From the NCBI RefSeq assembly GCF_004122145.1, contig NZ_SBKQ01000013.1:1-64000 (forward strand): a stretch of 64,000 nt of DNA. The letters are read 5' to 3'. Position numbers and translations under genes: made by a program. This document shows, piece by piece, positions 62,947 to 64,000 of this stretch (the first letter of the stretch is position 1; the number at the start of each line of letters is the position of its first letter). The stretch comes from Flavobacterium piscinae (lineage in GTDB: Bacteria; Bacteroidota; Bacteroidia; Flavobacteriales; Flavobacteriaceae). The notes below the pieces were generated by a model, which worked only from the letters and a program-made list of their open reading frames with translations, had not been told where the DNA came from and searched no databases.

Positions 62947-64000
62947 ATGAAAAAACTAAACAAACTATTCTTGTTTTTACTTGCTTTGCCTTCTTTGGTT
63001 TTTGCACAAGAACTAAAATTAGACAATCCGATTCCGATGGATCCAACAGTAAAAACCGGAAAATTAAAGAACGGATTAACGTATTATATCAAGAAAAACG
63101 CTAAACCGGAAAACAAGGTTGACTTACGATTGGTTATAAATGCAGGTTCCATTCTAGAAAATGATGACCAACAAGGATTAGCTCATTTTATGGAGCACAT
63201 GTGCTTTAATGGTACAAAGAATTTTCCAAAAAATGAATTAGTAGATTATTTGCAAAGTATTGGGGTGAAATTCGGTCAGCATTTGAATGCCTATACTAGT
63301 TTTGATGAAACAGTTTATTTTCTTCCCATTCCATCCAATGATCCTGAGAAACTGGAAAAAGGATTTCAAATTATTGAGGATTGGGCTTTCAACACAACAT
63401 TAACTCCGGAAGAAATTGATAAAGAAAGAGGTGTTGTTTTAGAAGAATACCGAATTGGTTTGGGAGCAGACAAGAGAATGATGGGTCGGTTTATGCCCAA
63501 AATGATGTATAATTCACATTATGCTAAACGTCTTCCAATTGGTCAAAAAGAAATTTTGGAAAACTTTACCTATGATAAAGTAGTGAGTTTTTATAAAGAT
63601 TGGTACAGACCAAATTTAATGAGTGTTATCGTTGTTGGTGATATTGATGAAGCTGAGATGGAGAAAAAAATTATCGCTCATTTTTCAAAATATAAAAATC
63701 CTAAAAACGAACGTCCAAGAACTAAATTTGACGTTCCTAATCACAAAGAAACTTTTGTGGCAATAGAAAGTGATCCGGAAGCAGCTTTCACACAAGTTCA
63801 ATTGCTTTATAAAGATTATGATGAACCAAAAGTAGTGAAAACGATTGGTGATATGAAAGAGGAATTAACGATTGGTTTGTTTGCAACAATGTTAAACAAT
63901 CGTTTGGAAGAAAAGAGAAACTCGCCTAATCCACCATTTACGTATGGATATTCTTATTATGGTGGGACGTATGCTAAAACGAAAAAAGCATTTCAATCCT
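62947..64000 (+). CDS. M16 family zinc metallopeptidase, 3' end outside window
   Basis: The first ~351 residues are visible; the frame is still open at the window end. Signal peptide (KKLNKLFLFLLALPSLVFAQ). The inverted zinc motif HFMEH is at 80-84 (AHFMEHMCFNGT), and the Glu-rich KERGVVLEE (159-167) supplies the third ligand. The protein is a secreted, probably periplasmic, pitrilysin-like protease. M16 genes of this type run over 900 residues in Bacteroidota, so most is missing. Confidence 0.92.
   Translation, partial: MKKLNKLFLFLLALPSLVFAQELKLDNPIPMDPTVKTGKLKNGLTYYIKKNAKPENKVDLRLVINAGSILENDDQQGLAHFMEHMCFNGTKNFPKNELVDYLQSIGVKFGQHLNAYTSFDETVYFLPIPSNDPEKLEKGFQIIEDWAFNTTLTPEEIDKERGVVLEEYRIGLGADKRMMGRFMPKMMYNSHYAKRLPIGQKEILENFTYDKVVSFYKDWYRPNLMSVIVVGDIDEAEMEKKIIAHFSKYKNPKNERPRTKFDVPNHKETFVAIESDPEAAFTQVQLLYKDYDEPKVVKTIGDMKEELTIGLFATMLNNRLEEKRNSPNPPFTYGYSYYGGTYAKTKKAFQS

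Overview
The window is chromosomal DNA of a flavobacterium (Bacteroidota, Flavobacteriaceae, close to Flavobacterium). The evidence is AT-rich sequence, genes without Shine-Dalgarno sequences, the Bacteroidota promoter signature (TTG, about 17-23 bases, then TAnnTTTG) before many genes, type IX secretion (T9SS) cargo with both A-type and B-type C-terminal signals, a SprF-like protein, the T9SS plug protein, an S46 peptidase, a Na+-NQR operon and a FolK-deoxynucleoside kinase fusion. About 60 protein genes, two tRNAs and many clear hairpin terminators were found. No insertion sequence, prophage, CRISPR array or integrase was seen, so this is core chromosome rather than an island.

Layout: 1-1935 end of a secreted adhesin-like gene plus sprF. 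1975-10764 carbonic anhydrase-like protein, murI, and a minus-strand envelope block (CBS protein, nadK, DUF6089 protein, uppS, bamA, two ompH/skp). 10860-16242 pdxJ, a hydrolase, a holin-like protein, then tig, clpP, clpX. 16262-21431 GH3-family protein coupled to a tiny Cys-rich lipoprotein, a DUF2797 protein, and a YceI-porin-YceI operon. 21492-30717 AsmA-like protein, YhhQ, SppA, the FolK-dNK fusion, a C-type lectin T9SS cargo and a SPOUT methyltransferase. 30839-37946 mutS, tRNA-Gly and tRNA-Leu, a small lipoprotein, a DPP11-like S46 peptidase and waaA. 38074-47946 sugar genes (DegT family, galE), fabD, a yjdI/yjdJ-like cluster, pirin, a Crp/Fnr regulator coupled to purT, an aminotransferase, a desaturase and rsmG. 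47998-55071 a secreted hydrolase, pruA, apaG, a DUF3667 protein and the T9SS plug protein. 55450-62853 nqrABCDEF followed by a small conserved gene and apbE, whose product attaches FMN to NqrB and NqrC. An M16 protease runs off the right edge.

The genes fit together around the envelope: outer-membrane assembly (BamA, Skp, AsmA, SppA, WaaA, UppS), type IX export with three cargoes and two machinery parts, and a Na+-pumping respiratory complex with its flavin-loading enzyme.

The least explained signals are intergenic. Two roughly 150-base structured elements (44695-44850 and 52145-52289) share a 17-base core. There is also a set of ACCTGACAGG-type palindromes and several pseudo-periodic spacers built from degenerate short words. 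These look like dispersed flavobacterial repeat families. All functional calls rest on motif and family recognition by eye; no database search was run.
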